Positions 1 through 7,327 of a DNA stretch of 29,053 nt are shown here, piece by piece. A program made the translations under genes and the position numbers. The notes beneath the pieces are model-generated. The model saw only the letters and a list, made by a program, of their open reading frames with translations, searched no databases and had not been told where the DNA came from. Source of the stretch: Planctomycetia bacterium (GTDB lineage Bacteria > Planctomycetota > Planctomycetia > Pirellulales > UBA1268); assembly GCA_009926295.1 (NCBI GenBank), contig RFPF01000007.1, positions 1 through 29,053 of the forward strand. Reading direction: 5' to 3'. Each line of letters starts with the position of its first letter. Positions within the stretch are counted from its first letter, which is position 1.

Positions 1-96
1 GTGGTGCCCGAGCCGGGCGCGATCGGGCTGGCGGTCACCGGCGGCGTGCTCGCCGCCGCCGCGGTCCGCCGGAGGTCGCGCCGCGGGGCACGGTGA
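1..96 (+). CDS. PEP-CTERM sorting-signal protein, C-terminal end only
   Basis: Only the last 31 codons are in the window, and the reading frame is open from base 1 to the TGA at 94-96. The peptide starts with a VPEPG motif, followed by a hydrophobic stretch (AIGLAVTGGVLAAAAV) and an Arg-rich tail (RRRSRRGAR). This is the tripartite architecture of PEP-CTERM signals, which in the known family are recognised by exosortase and link surface proteins to extracellular polysaccharide. The body of the protein lies outside the window, so its function cannot be given. It ends 19 bp from the convergent end of the glycan operon. A PEP-CTERM protein beside polysaccharide genes fits the known genomic association of exosortase with exopolysaccharide loci. 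Confidence 0.85.
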   Translation: MVPEPGAIGLAVTGGVLAAAAVRRRSRRGAR

Positions 97-115
97 GAAA
101 CGCGCCACGAGCCGC

Positions 116-838
116 CTACGACGCGCCGCCGTCGATCGTGAGCACCTGCCCGGTGATGAAGGCGGCCCGGGGGCTCGACAGGAAGTCGATCGCCCCGACC
201 ACGTCGGCCGGCAGGCCGAGGCGGCCGAGCGGCGTGCGGCGGATGATCCGGCCGCGGTTCTCGGCCGACAGCGACGCGGACAGGTCGGTCTCGAGGAAGC
301 CCGGAGCCACCGCGTTGACCCGGATGCCACGGCCCCCGAGTTCGCGGGCGAGACTCCTCGCGAAGCCCTCGAGGCCAGCTTTTGTCGCGGCGTAGACGGC
401 GAGCCCCGGGCTGCCGTGCGATGCCACGATCGAGGACACGAGCGTGATCGACGGCTGCTCCGCCTTCACGAGCATCTGCCGCACGACCTCCCGCACGAGC
501 ACGAGCGCGCCACGGAGATTCACCGCGAGCATCGCGTCGATTTCGGCGTCGGTCGTCGTGGCGAGCACGCCCTCGTGGGCGATGGCGGCGTTCGCCACGC
601 AGTGGTCGATCGAGCCGGCCACCTCGGCGACGCGGCCGACGAATCCGCGGAGGGCATCCGCGTCGGCGGCATCGAGATGCTCGGCGTGCAGCCGGCCCGG
701 ATGCCGGGCCACGAGCCGCGCGAGGGCCTCGGATCCAGACCGGGAAAACGTGGCGACGGTATCGCCGCGCTCGAGCAGCCGCTCGACGACGGCCAGTCCG
801 AGCCCGCGGGAACCCCCTGAAACGAGTGAGGTGGGCAT
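116..838 (-). CDS. FabG-like short-chain dehydrogenase/reductase
   Basis: This 240-residue protein is a classical SDR. It has the Rossmann glycine motif GGSRGLG at residues 8-14, the NAA motif at 83-85, and the catalytic Ser136, Tyr149 and Lys153 (YxxxK) in the expected spacing. The C-terminal IDGGAS matches the FabG-like subgroup, whose members reduce 3-oxoacyl-ACP to 3-hydroxyacyl-ACP with NADPH. It is the last gene of the minus-strand operon, and its ATG lies 1 nt beyond the stop of the acyl ligase. With an ACP and an acyl-activating enzyme just upstream, reduction of an ACP-bound acyl group is a reasonable inference. The SDR fold alone would also allow a sugar or alcohol substrate. The length is normal and no catalytic residue is missing. 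Confidence 0.9.
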   Translation of the reverse strand: MPTSLVSGGSRGLGLAVVERLLERGDTVATFSRSGSEALARLVARHPGRLHAEHLDAADADALRGFVGRVAEVAGSIDHCVANAAIAHEGVLATTTDAEIDAMLAVNLRGALVLVREVVRQMLVKAEQPSITLVSSIVASHGSPGLAVYAATKAGLEGFARSLARELGGRGIRVNAVAPGFLETDLSASLSAENRGRIIRRTPLGRLGLPADVVGAIDFLSSPRAAFITGQVLTIDGGAS

Positions 839-839
839 C

Positions 840-2198
840 TCAGCGGCGCGGGATTTTGCCCGCGGCGGTGGTGGTGAGCATCTTCACAACGTCGACGACC
901 CGGGGCACGGCGTGGGCCTCGAGACGTTCGCGGCACACCGCCAGCGCCGCGGAGCGGACCTGATCGGGCGTGGTGCCGGCGGGCAGCGGATCGTGGGCCA
1001 CGATCTCGGCCGCGACGAGCTCGCCGGTGATCGCGCTCGGCAGGCCGTAGACGCGCGCGTCGGCGATGCCGGGCACGCCGCGCAGGATCTCCTCCACCCG
1101 CCTCGGAAACACCTTCGCGCCCCCCACCACGATCACGTCGCTCCGTCGGCCGGTGAACTCGAACCGGTTACCACGGCGCTCGACGAGGTCTCCGGTGGCG
1201 ACTTCGGCGGTGTCGCGGGAGAGCTGCACGAGCAACTCGCCGTCGCGCCGCAGAGAGAGCCGCGCGCCCCCGGGGAGCTGACGGCCGATCCACTCGGCGG
1301 GAAAGCCCGCCCTCCCGTCACCCACGCGGAACACCTCGCCGAGTTCGGTCGTTGCGTAGACGTGACCGATCTTCGCCGCGGGGAACAGCTCCGCGGCCCG
1401 CGCGAGCAGCGGGGCGTCGGCGGCTTCACCCCCGAGCGTGATCCTGTCGAGCGGCATCCGCGTCACGAGCCCGCGGTCGCCCGAGGTGATCAGCCGCCTC
1501 AGGAGCGTGGGCGTCGCGGGCAGGATCGACACGTCCTCGTCGACGCATGCCCTGGCCACGATGTCGGGATCGCGCGACACGGGCACGACCACCCTCCCGG
1601 CGGTGAGCAGCGCCTGCAGCCACACCTGCAGCCCCGCCCAACGCGTGGCGTCGTACACGAGCAGCCAGCCGCGGCCGTGCCACTGCTCCGCCAGGCGTGC
1701 GGCGGCCAGCAGGGAATCCCACGAGTGCTCGACGAGTTTCGGCGGGCCGCTCGTGCCGCTGGTGGCGACCACCACCTGTGGAGGCACGGTCTCGAACTCG
1801 CGGCGCGGGGCCGCCGCCGCGGGAAGCGCGAGCGAGTCGTCGAGCACGACCCAGTCGCGGAGCTCTCCCACGAGGTCGCGGGCGTCCTCGGCGAGGAAGG
1901 CCACCGGCACGTGCTCCCGGCCGCAGGCCGCGGCGATCACCGCGAGCGACTCGACCCGCCGGGCCCGGGCCACGATCCCGACCGGCCGCGCGGCGGCGAC
2001 TTCAGCCTCGAGCTTCGCGATCGCGGCGGCGAGCGTGGCGTAGTCGATCACGCGGCGGGCGTCTCCGCCCGCCTCGGCGACGATCGCGGTGCGGTCGGGA
2101 AACTGCCGGGCGACGAGGCCGACCGCCGACGCGAGCCGGTCTTCGGGGGGGGCGTCGGCGAGGTGTGCGATCGTGGTGGCGTTGGCGGCGGTGGTCAT
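840..2198 (-). CDS. AMP-forming acyl-CoA/acyl-ACP ligase (ANL superfamily)
   Basis: This 452-residue adenylate-forming enzyme would activate a carboxylic acid as its acyl-AMP and transfer it to a thiol, here probably the phosphopantetheine of the adjacent carrier protein. Visible motifs are the P-loop ATSGTSGPPK (145-154), YATTELGE (281-288), the hinge region with TGD (335-337) and GRRSD (350-354), GGAKV (359-363), and the C-terminal TAAGKIPRR with catalytic Lys448. It is somewhat shorter than typical acyl-CoA synthetases (about 500-550 residues), mainly in the N-terminal half. The ATG overlaps the ACP stop codon as ATGA, which suggests translational coupling. The substrate cannot be read from sequence. 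An O-succinylbenzoate-like or peptide-synthetase-like specificity is not excluded, but there is no menaquinone or NRPS context. Confidence 0.88.
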   Translation of the reverse strand: MTTAANATTIAHLADAPPEDRLASAVGLVARQFPDRTAIVAEAGGDARRVIDYATLAAAIAKLEAEVAAARPVGIVARARRVESLAVIAAACGREHVPVAFLAEDARDLVGELRDWVVLDDSLALPAAAAPRREFETVPPQVVVATSGTSGPPKLVEHSWDSLLAAARLAEQWHGRGWLLVYDATRWAGLQVWLQALLTAGRVVVPVSRDPDIVARACVDEDVSILPATPTLLRRLITSGDRGLVTRMPLDRITLGGEAADAPLLARAAELFPAAKIGHVYATTELGEVFRVGDGRAGFPAEWIGRQLPGGARLSLRRDGELLVQLSRDTAEVATGDLVERRGNRFEFTGRRSDVIVVGGAKVFPRRVEEILRGVPGIADARVYGLPSAITGELVAAEIVAHDPLPAGTTPDQVRSAALAVCRERLEAHAVPRVVDVVKMLTTTAAGKIPRR

Positions 2199-2473
2199 GG
2201 TGTCTGCGACGGGGGTGAGGACAGGGCGGAGGTGTAGATGGCGACGAGGTCGGCGACGGTGCGGATCGTAGGCCTGTTCTCGACGGCTGCGGCCTGCCGA
2301 AAGGGATCGATCCCGAGCGACCGCTCGAGCAGCACGATCGTCTGGGCAAGGTCGAGCGAATCGAGGCCGAGATCGGCGGTGAGGAGACGTCCGGGGGCGA
2401 TGTCGGGCGCGCTGCGGCCGGTGTCGGCGAGGACGGTGCGGATGGCGGCGGTGATCTCGTCGAGGGGGGTCAC
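2195..2473 (-). CDS. Acyl carrier protein
   Basis: This 92-residue acidic, helical protein has the phosphopantetheine attachment motif DLGLDSLD, with Ser39 as the modified residue, and a typical helix II (DLAQTIVLLERSLGI). The frame stays open further upstream. I chose the GTG at 2471-2473 because it overlaps the stop of the sugar transferase as GTGA and puts the serine at the usual position. The extra upstream residues (His- and Arg-rich) are unlike an ACP. The C-terminus overlaps the ligase start by 4 bp, so ligase and ACP are probably produced together. It differs from a housekeeping AcpP by having no fatty-acid synthesis genes next to it. It probably carries an acyl or hydroxyacyl group for glycan modification, which is an inference from context. 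Confidence 0.9.
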   Translation of the reverse strand: MTPLDEITAAIRTVLADTGRSAPDIAPGRLLTADLGLDSLDLAQTIVLLERSLGIDPFRQAAAVENRPTIRTVADLVAIYTSALSSPPSQTP

Positions 2474-3093
2474 GTGAATTCCGTCATCGTGGCGGAGCCG
2501 GGGGCGGCGATGCCGCGGCCCGTGAGGGCCTGCCACACGAGCAGGCCGATCGTGCAGGCGGCGATCCTGAGGTCGAGAAGCGGTGCATACCATCGGTGAA
2601 GCATATCGACATATTGAACGTCGAGTTCCAGCCTGGTCGGCCAGTCGAGCGCATTGCGGCCCTGGATCTGGGCCCAGCCCGTGATTCCCGGCAAAACCTC
2701 GAGCCGGCGTGCCTGCCGCGGGGAATAGCGCGGGAGGTAGCGGAGGGGAAGCGGCCGCGGCCCGATCATGCTCATCGAGCCGGCCAGGACGTTGAACAGT
2801 TGCGGCAGCTCGTCGACGCTCGTGCGCCGCAGGATGCGGCCGAGCGTCGTCATCCGCAACTCGTCGGCGAGCAGGCGTCCGTCGGGCCCGGTGGCGGCGG
2901 TCATCGTGCGGAACTTGGCGAGCGTGATGGGCCGGCCGCCCCTCCCCGCCCGCTCCGAGAAGAAGAGCACGGGTGCGCCGAGCGCGATCCGCACGGCGAT
3001 CGAAACGGCGATGAAAACCGGGAGCAGGAGCACGACGAGAATGCCGGCCACGACGACGTCGCAGGGCCGCTTCACAAGGCGGGCGTAGAGCAT
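2470..3093 (-). CDS. PglC-like monotopic phosphoglycosyl transferase (bacterial sugar transferase)
   Basis: This 207-residue member of the bacterial sugar transferase family would transfer a sugar-1-phosphate from a UDP-sugar to undecaprenyl phosphate at the inner face of the cytoplasmic membrane. An N-terminal hydrophobic re-entrant segment lies at about 12-38. It is followed by KFRTM (60-64), the catalytic Asp94-Glu95 dyad in SVDELPQLFNVL, and GPRPLPLRYL (111-120). The size is that of the minimal PglC type, without the large N-terminal membrane domain of WbaP/CpsE enzymes. The start ATG lies 1 nt after the stop of the upstream dehydratase, and the end overlaps the ACP start. Pairing with PglF-like dehydratases and an aminotransferase points to a bacillosamine-like or other amino-dideoxy sugar substrate. 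That substrate assignment is inferred. Confidence 0.92.
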   Translation of the reverse strand: MLYARLVKRPCDVVVAGILVVLLLPVFIAVSIAVRIALGAPVLFFSERAGRGGRPITLAKFRTMTAATGPDGRLLADELRMTTLGRILRRTSVDELPQLFNVLAGSMSMIGPRPLPLRYLPRYSPRQARRLEVLPGITGWAQIQGRNALDWPTRLELDVQYVDMLHRWYAPLLDLRIAACTIGLLVWQALTGRGIAAPGSATMTEFT

Positions 3094-3094
3094 T

Positions 3095-5002
3095 TCAGGA
3101 CAGGCTGAGCCCCGACCTCCTCGGCCCGTATTCCGGCACGAGCTCGTGAAGCCGCTGTCGGATCACGTCGGCCGGCTCGTCGAGCACCTCGCGCAGGGCC
3201 TCGAGGAGGCCTTCGACCGCCCCGAGGTCCGTGGGCCGATGGAGCGCGCAGAAGACCTTCGGATGCGGCGTGCCCGTGCGTCGCTCGTCGTCGAAATACA
3301 GCTCCTCGGAGAGCTTCTCGCCCGGCCGCAGGCCGGTGTACACGATCTCCACGTCGTCCTCGGAGAAGCCCGAGAGGGCGATCAGGTCGCGGGCGAGGTC
3401 GACGATCTTCACGCTCTCCCCCATGTCGAGCACGAAGATCTCGCCGCCGTCTCCCATCGCGGCGGCCTGGAGCACGAGCTGCGCGGCCTCGGGAATCAGC
3501 ATGAAATAACGCTCGATCTCCGGATGCGTCACCGTCACCGGGCCACCCCGACGGATCTGCTCCTGGAACGTCGGCACCACGCTGCCGTTCGAGCCGAGCA
3601 CGTTGCCGAACCGCACGACGATGAACTTCGTGGCGGATTCCTTCGAGAGCGCCTGCACGTAGCGCTCGGCGATCAGCTTCGAGCATCCCATGACGCTCGT
3701 GGGGTGGACCGCCTTGTCGGTGGAGATCGAGATGAAGGTGCCCGTGCCGTGCTGGTCGGCCAGCCGGGCGAGCAGCCTCGTGCCGAGGCAGTTGTTCTTG
3801 ATCGCCTCGGCCGGGTTGCCCTCCATCAGTGGCACGTGCTTGTGGGCGGCCGCATGGAAGACGACGTCGGGCCGCCACGTCGCCATGATGCCCTCCATCC
3901 GTTCCTCGTCGGTCACGTCCGCCACGAGAAACTCGAGGGGAGGCCGCTGCTCGAGCCGGGAGAGTTCCTGCTCCATCGCGAACAGGCCGTTCTCGGAATG
4001 GTCCACGAGGAGGATCCGGCGGGGATGGAACCGCAACACCTGCCGGCAGATCTCGGAGCCGATGGATCCGCCGGCCCCGGTGACGAGCACGGTTCGCCCC
4101 GCCACGAGCCCCGCCACGGCGGAATCGTCGAGACGCACGGGTTCGCGGCGCAGCACGTCCTCGATGGCGACCGGCCGCAGCCGCATGTGCGTTCGGTCCT
4201 CCGCGGTCACGCCGAGCAGCTCGTCGATCCCGGGCATCACCTTCACCGTCGCACCGGCGGCGGAGCAGTCGGCGAGGAGGCGGCGGAAGGCGCGGCCGGT
4301 CACTGTGCCGGATTGCATGAGGACGTCGTCGATGCGGCGGCGGGCCACCTCGACGCCCGCCTGCTCGACGCTGCCGAGCACCTCGATGCCGGAGAACCTG
4401 GTGTGGTGGAGGGACGGGTCGTCGTCGAGGAACCCCACGATCAGATGCGGGTCGCGCGACGCCGCCATGAGGTTGCGGGCGAGGAGTTCGCCGGCCTGGT
4501 TCGCGCCGACGATCAGCGCCGTCCGGGCGGGCCGGCGACTGAACAGCGGCCGCAGCTCCTCGTGAATGCTCCGCCACACCGCGCGAATACCGCCGATCAC
4601 GAGGATGGTGGTGGCCCAGTCGAGGAGGATCACGCCGCGGGGCACGTGCCGCACGCCGCCGAAACGGCCGCTCGTGAGAAACAGCCCGTCGATCGCGGCA
4701 AGCACGAGCATCGAGAGCGTGGCGCCCCAGAGCAGGTTGAGGAGGTCTCCGAAGGCGACGCGCCGCCACGACACGTGGCACAGGCCGAGGCAGTAGAAGA
4801 CGATCGACTTCAGCACCACGAGCCCGCCGACCGTCGCGGCGTACACGGCGAACCACTTCCAGTCGAACGTGAAGTCATAACGGGTGAAGAAGGCGAAGAA
4901 GTAGACCGCCGCGAACACGATCGCGTGGATGGCGAGCAGCCCCGCCGCCTTGCCGGAAAGGGGCCGCATGCCGACGCGGGGTGAGGAGAGGAAAAGATTC
5001 AT
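3095..5002 (-). CDS. Membrane-bound UDP-sugar 4,6-dehydratase, WbpM/PglF/CapD type (copy 1)
   Basis: This 635-residue protein has an N-terminal membrane domain with about four transmembrane segments (roughly 20-170), a CoA-binding-like Rossmann domain (about 175-300) and a C-terminal extended SDR domain. The second nucleotide-binding motif is TGAGGSIGSE (from Thr308). The active site reads STDK (427-430) and SVMGCSK, so Met438 and Lys442 occupy the YxxxK positions. This Tyr-to-Met change is the known hallmark of the WbpM/FlaA1/PglF subfamily. The known reaction is UDP-GlcNAc to a UDP-4-keto-6-deoxy sugar. RFGNVLGS and LRPGEKL are also conserved. I chose the ATG at 5002 because it overlaps the stop of the upstream transferase (ATGA). 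The open frame continues farther 5' but lacks family similarity. Confidence 0.93.
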   Translation of the reverse strand: MNLFLSSPRVGMRPLSGKAAGLLAIHAIVFAAVYFFAFFTRYDFTFDWKWFAVYAATVGGLVVLKSIVFYCLGLCHVSWRRVAFGDLLNLLWGATLSMLVLAAIDGLFLTSGRFGGVRHVPRGVILLDWATTILVIGGIRAVWRSIHEELRPLFSRRPARTALIVGANQAGELLARNLMAASRDPHLIVGFLDDDPSLHHTRFSGIEVLGSVEQAGVEVARRRIDDVLMQSGTVTGRAFRRLLADCSAAGATVKVMPGIDELLGVTAEDRTHMRLRPVAIEDVLRREPVRLDDSAVAGLVAGRTVLVTGAGGSIGSEICRQVLRFHPRRILLVDHSENGLFAMEQELSRLEQRPPLEFLVADVTDEERMEGIMATWRPDVVFHAAAHKHVPLMEGNPAEAIKNNCLGTRLLARLADQHGTGTFISISTDKAVHPTSVMGCSKLIAERYVQALSKESATKFIVVRFGNVLGSNGSVVPTFQEQIRRGGPVTVTHPEIERYFMLIPEAAQLVLQAAAMGDGGEIFVLDMGESVKIVDLARDLIALSGFSEDDVEIVYTGLRPGEKLSEELYFDDERRTGTPHPKVFCALHRPTDLGAVEGLLEALREVLDEPADVIRQRLHELVPEYGPRRSGLSLS

Positions 5003-6129
5003 GCGGGTTTCGGCGAGTGTTCCGCGCCGCCGGCGGGTGCGAGCCCCACTCGGGCGCAGCGGCGCTCGATGCCATAGGTGAGCGCCGCCGCGAGCAGGAT
5101 GGGCACGACGGGAGCCGCGGTCCGCAGGACGAGCGGAACGCGCGGCGAGACCATCGCCAGGCCGGCGAGTCCGCCGAGCCCGGCGAGCACGCCGTAGAGG
5201 AGGCTCACCCGGGCGTGCGGCACGCCGCTGCGGACGAGCCGATGGAACAGGAACTCGCGGTGGGGCTCGAGAGGGTTGTGGCCGTTGGCGGCGCGGCGCA
5301 GGACGGAGAGCAGCGGATCGTAGATGTACGGCCACAGTGCCATGACGATCGGCACGGCCACGAATCCGCGCTGCTGTTCCGGGAACAGGAGCGGCATGGC
5401 CGCGAAGAAGGTTCCCAGGAAGGCGCTTCCCACGTCGCCCATGAACACGCGTGCCGGCTGCCAGTTGAAGACGAGAAACCCTCCGGCCGAGGCGGCGAGA
5501 AACGCCCCCAGCACCATCAACGGCGGCACCCACACGGCCATGGCGATCGCCGCGATCGAGAGGCCCGCCACGACGGCTCCGAGGGCGGCCATGCCGTCGA
5601 TGCCGTCCATGAAGTTGTAGGCATTGGTGAGCCCCACGATCCACAGCACGGTGATCGGCCACGCCGCCGCGCCGAGGTCGATCTCGGGGAGGCCGGGCAG
5701 CGCGAGCCTGCGAAGCGGCCCCAGAAACCAGGTGATCGCCACGGCGACGGCGATGTGGATCAACAGCCGCAGCGTCGCCTTGAGCGGCTGCATGTCGTCG
5801 ATCACTCCCACGAAGCCGATCACGAGGGCGGGAAGGAGCGTGCCGAGCATGATCGGGAGCGACATGTCGGGCCACCGGAACGCCGCCGCCGTCGCGGCCG
5901 CGGCCATGGTGATCACGATCGCCACGCCGCCTCCCCGGGCCGTGGGCAGGGCATGGGCGCTGCGCCGATTGGGGAGGTCCACGAGCCGGTAACGCGTCGC
6001 CATCACGATCACGAGATCGACGATCACGGCCGATGCCACGAACACCAGGAGCGCGAGCCCCGGCCAGAGCACCGCCTCGAGGGCGTCAAGCGGTGGAAAG
6101 AGGTCGACGTTGGGCGGGCGGGAGTTCAT
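4999..6129 (-). CDS. WecA/WbpL-like polyprenyl-phosphate N-acetylhexosamine-1-phosphate transferase
   Basis: This 376-residue polytopic membrane protein belongs to the MraY/WecA superfamily, which transfers N-acetylhexosamine-1-phosphate to undecaprenyl phosphate. Around ten hydrophobic segments are visible. Family motifs are in order: DLPNRRSAH after the first helix, GVIDDMQPLKA (Asp-Asp), NAYNFMDGIDGMAA, FMGDVGSAFLG, and HREFLFHRLV in the last cytoplasmic loop. The last motif resembles the WecA/WbpL branch rather than MraY, and there is no peptidoglycan gene context. The start at 6129 (MNSRPPNVDLF) leaves a 22-nt gap to the aminotransferase. The frame is open well upstream, but that part is Arg/Ser/Pro-rich noise antisense to the aminotransferase. 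The operon therefore holds two different classes of glycan-initiating transferase. Confidence 0.92.
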   Translation of the reverse strand: MNSRPPNVDLFPPLDALEAVLWPGLALLVFVASAVIVDLVIVMATRYRLVDLPNRRSAHALPTARGGGVAIVITMAAAATAAAFRWPDMSLPIMLGTLLPALVIGFVGVIDDMQPLKATLRLLIHIAVAVAITWFLGPLRRLALPGLPEIDLGAAAWPITVLWIVGLTNAYNFMDGIDGMAALGAVVAGLSIAAIAMAVWVPPLMVLGAFLAASAGGFLVFNWQPARVFMGDVGSAFLGTFFAAMPLLFPEQQRGFVAVPIVMALWPYIYDPLLSVLRRAANGHNPLEPHREFLFHRLVRSGVPHARVSLLYGVLAGLGGLAGLAMVSPRVPLVLRTAAPVVPILLAAALTYGIERRCARVGLAPAGGAEHSPKPA

Positions 6130-6151
6130 GCGTACGCGGTGGCCGGGTCGT

Positions 6152-7327
6152 TCAGCGGCGCGAGTCGAGCACCTCGGTGGCGATCGTCCGGGCGATGGCG
6201 GGTGTGACGTGCCCCCCCATGGGAAGCGACAGGCTGCATGCGGCGAGGGCGTCGGTGACGACGAGGGCGTGATCGGCCCGGTGGTGGCGGCTGAACGCGG
6301 GCATGCGATGGCACGGCGGCGAGTAGTAGGCCCGGGTGTCGATCCCACGCTCGGCCAGCCGGCCGCGGACGGCATCGCGACCCGCGCCGAAGGCATCGGG
6401 GTCGATCGTGATCGAAAAGTCCTTCCAGCTGCTCGTGGCCGCGGCGGGAATCGCCTGGAATCCGAGGCCGGGGGTGCCGTGGAGTACGTCGAGGTAGGCG
6501 TCGGCGGCGGCCTGTCGGCGGGCCACCACGGCGGGAAGACGGGACAGCGAGGCCAGGCCCAACGCCGCCGACAATTCCGGAAGCCGCCCGTTCAGCCCGG
6601 CAAGGCTGCAGTCGTAGTCGCCGTCGTTGCCGTATTCGCGGAGTTCGCGCAGGAGCCCGGCGAAGGCCGGGGACGACGTCGCCACGAGGCCGCCCTCTCC
6701 GGCCACGACGAGTTTCGTGGGAGACATGCTGAACACCTGGGCGAGGCCCTCCCGGCCCACCTGGCGTCCGCCGAGGGTCGTGCCCAGGCCGTGCGCGGCG
6801 TCGACCATGAGCGGCACTCCAGCGCGGTCGGCGAGGGCTGAGAGGGCAGCCAGATCGCACGGGCAGCCGAACGTGTGGCAGGCGAGGATCGCTGCGGTGC
6901 GCGGCGAGACCGCCGCGGCCACCGCGGCGGCCGCCACGGTCCACGTGTCGGAGGCGCACTCCACGAACACGGGCTCGTATCCGGCCCACTCCACGGCGGC
7001 CGGGGCGGCGAGAAAGGTGAAACTCGGCAGGATCACCTCGCGGCGATTCGTGTCAGCCTGCAGGTGACGCAGGGCCTTGAGGCCCAGGGCGAGCCCGACC
7101 GAGCAACTCGACACCGCGACCACGTCGGCGGCCCCCGTGAGCGTTCGCGCGGCGGCCTCGAGACGGGCGAGGGCCGGGCCCTTCGTGAGGATGCCGCTCG
7201 CGAAGCTCTCGCGGAACGCCGGCTCGATCTCGTCGAACGTCGGGAGATCCGGCCGCACGAACGGCACCCTCCACCCGGAGGCGGGCGGGGCCGGCGTGGC
7301 GGGCATCTCGTGCGCCGTGTTCACCAT
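6152..7327 (-). CDS. DegT/DnrJ/EryC1-family PLP-dependent sugar aminotransferase
   Basis: This 391-residue aminotransferase belongs to the family that installs an amino group on nucleotide-linked keto-sugars using glutamate or glutamine. Visible elements are ILTKGPALARLE near residue 46, the conserved SFTF (102-105), VDAAHGLG with Asp176 to pair with the PLP ring nitrogen, the Schiff-base Lys205 in SMSPTK followed by GEGG, and GLNGRLPELSAALG (from 244) with the conserved Asn. The length is normal. The ATG at 7327 overlaps the upstream dehydratase by 7 bp. A GTG at 7324 would give a GTGA overlap and cannot be excluded. It lies between two 4,6-dehydratases, so the likely product is a UDP-4-amino-4,6-dideoxy sugar, as in PglE and its relatives. 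The stereochemistry cannot be told. Confidence 0.92.
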   Translation of the reverse strand: MVNTAHEMPATPAPPASGWRVPFVRPDLPTFDEIEPAFRESFASGILTKGPALARLEAAARTLTGAADVVAVSSCSVGLALGLKALRHLQADTNRREVILPSFTFLAAPAAVEWAGYEPVFVECASDTWTVAAAAVAAAVSPRTAAILACHTFGCPCDLAALSALADRAGVPLMVDAAHGLGTTLGGRQVGREGLAQVFSMSPTKLVVAGEGGLVATSSPAFAGLLRELREYGNDGDYDCSLAGLNGRLPELSAALGLASLSRLPAVVARRQAAADAYLDVLHGTPGLGFQAIPAAATSSWKDFSITIDPDAFGAGRDAVRGRLAERGIDTRAYYSPPCHRMPAFSRHHRADHALVVTDALAACSLSLPMGGHVTPAIARTIATEVLDSRR

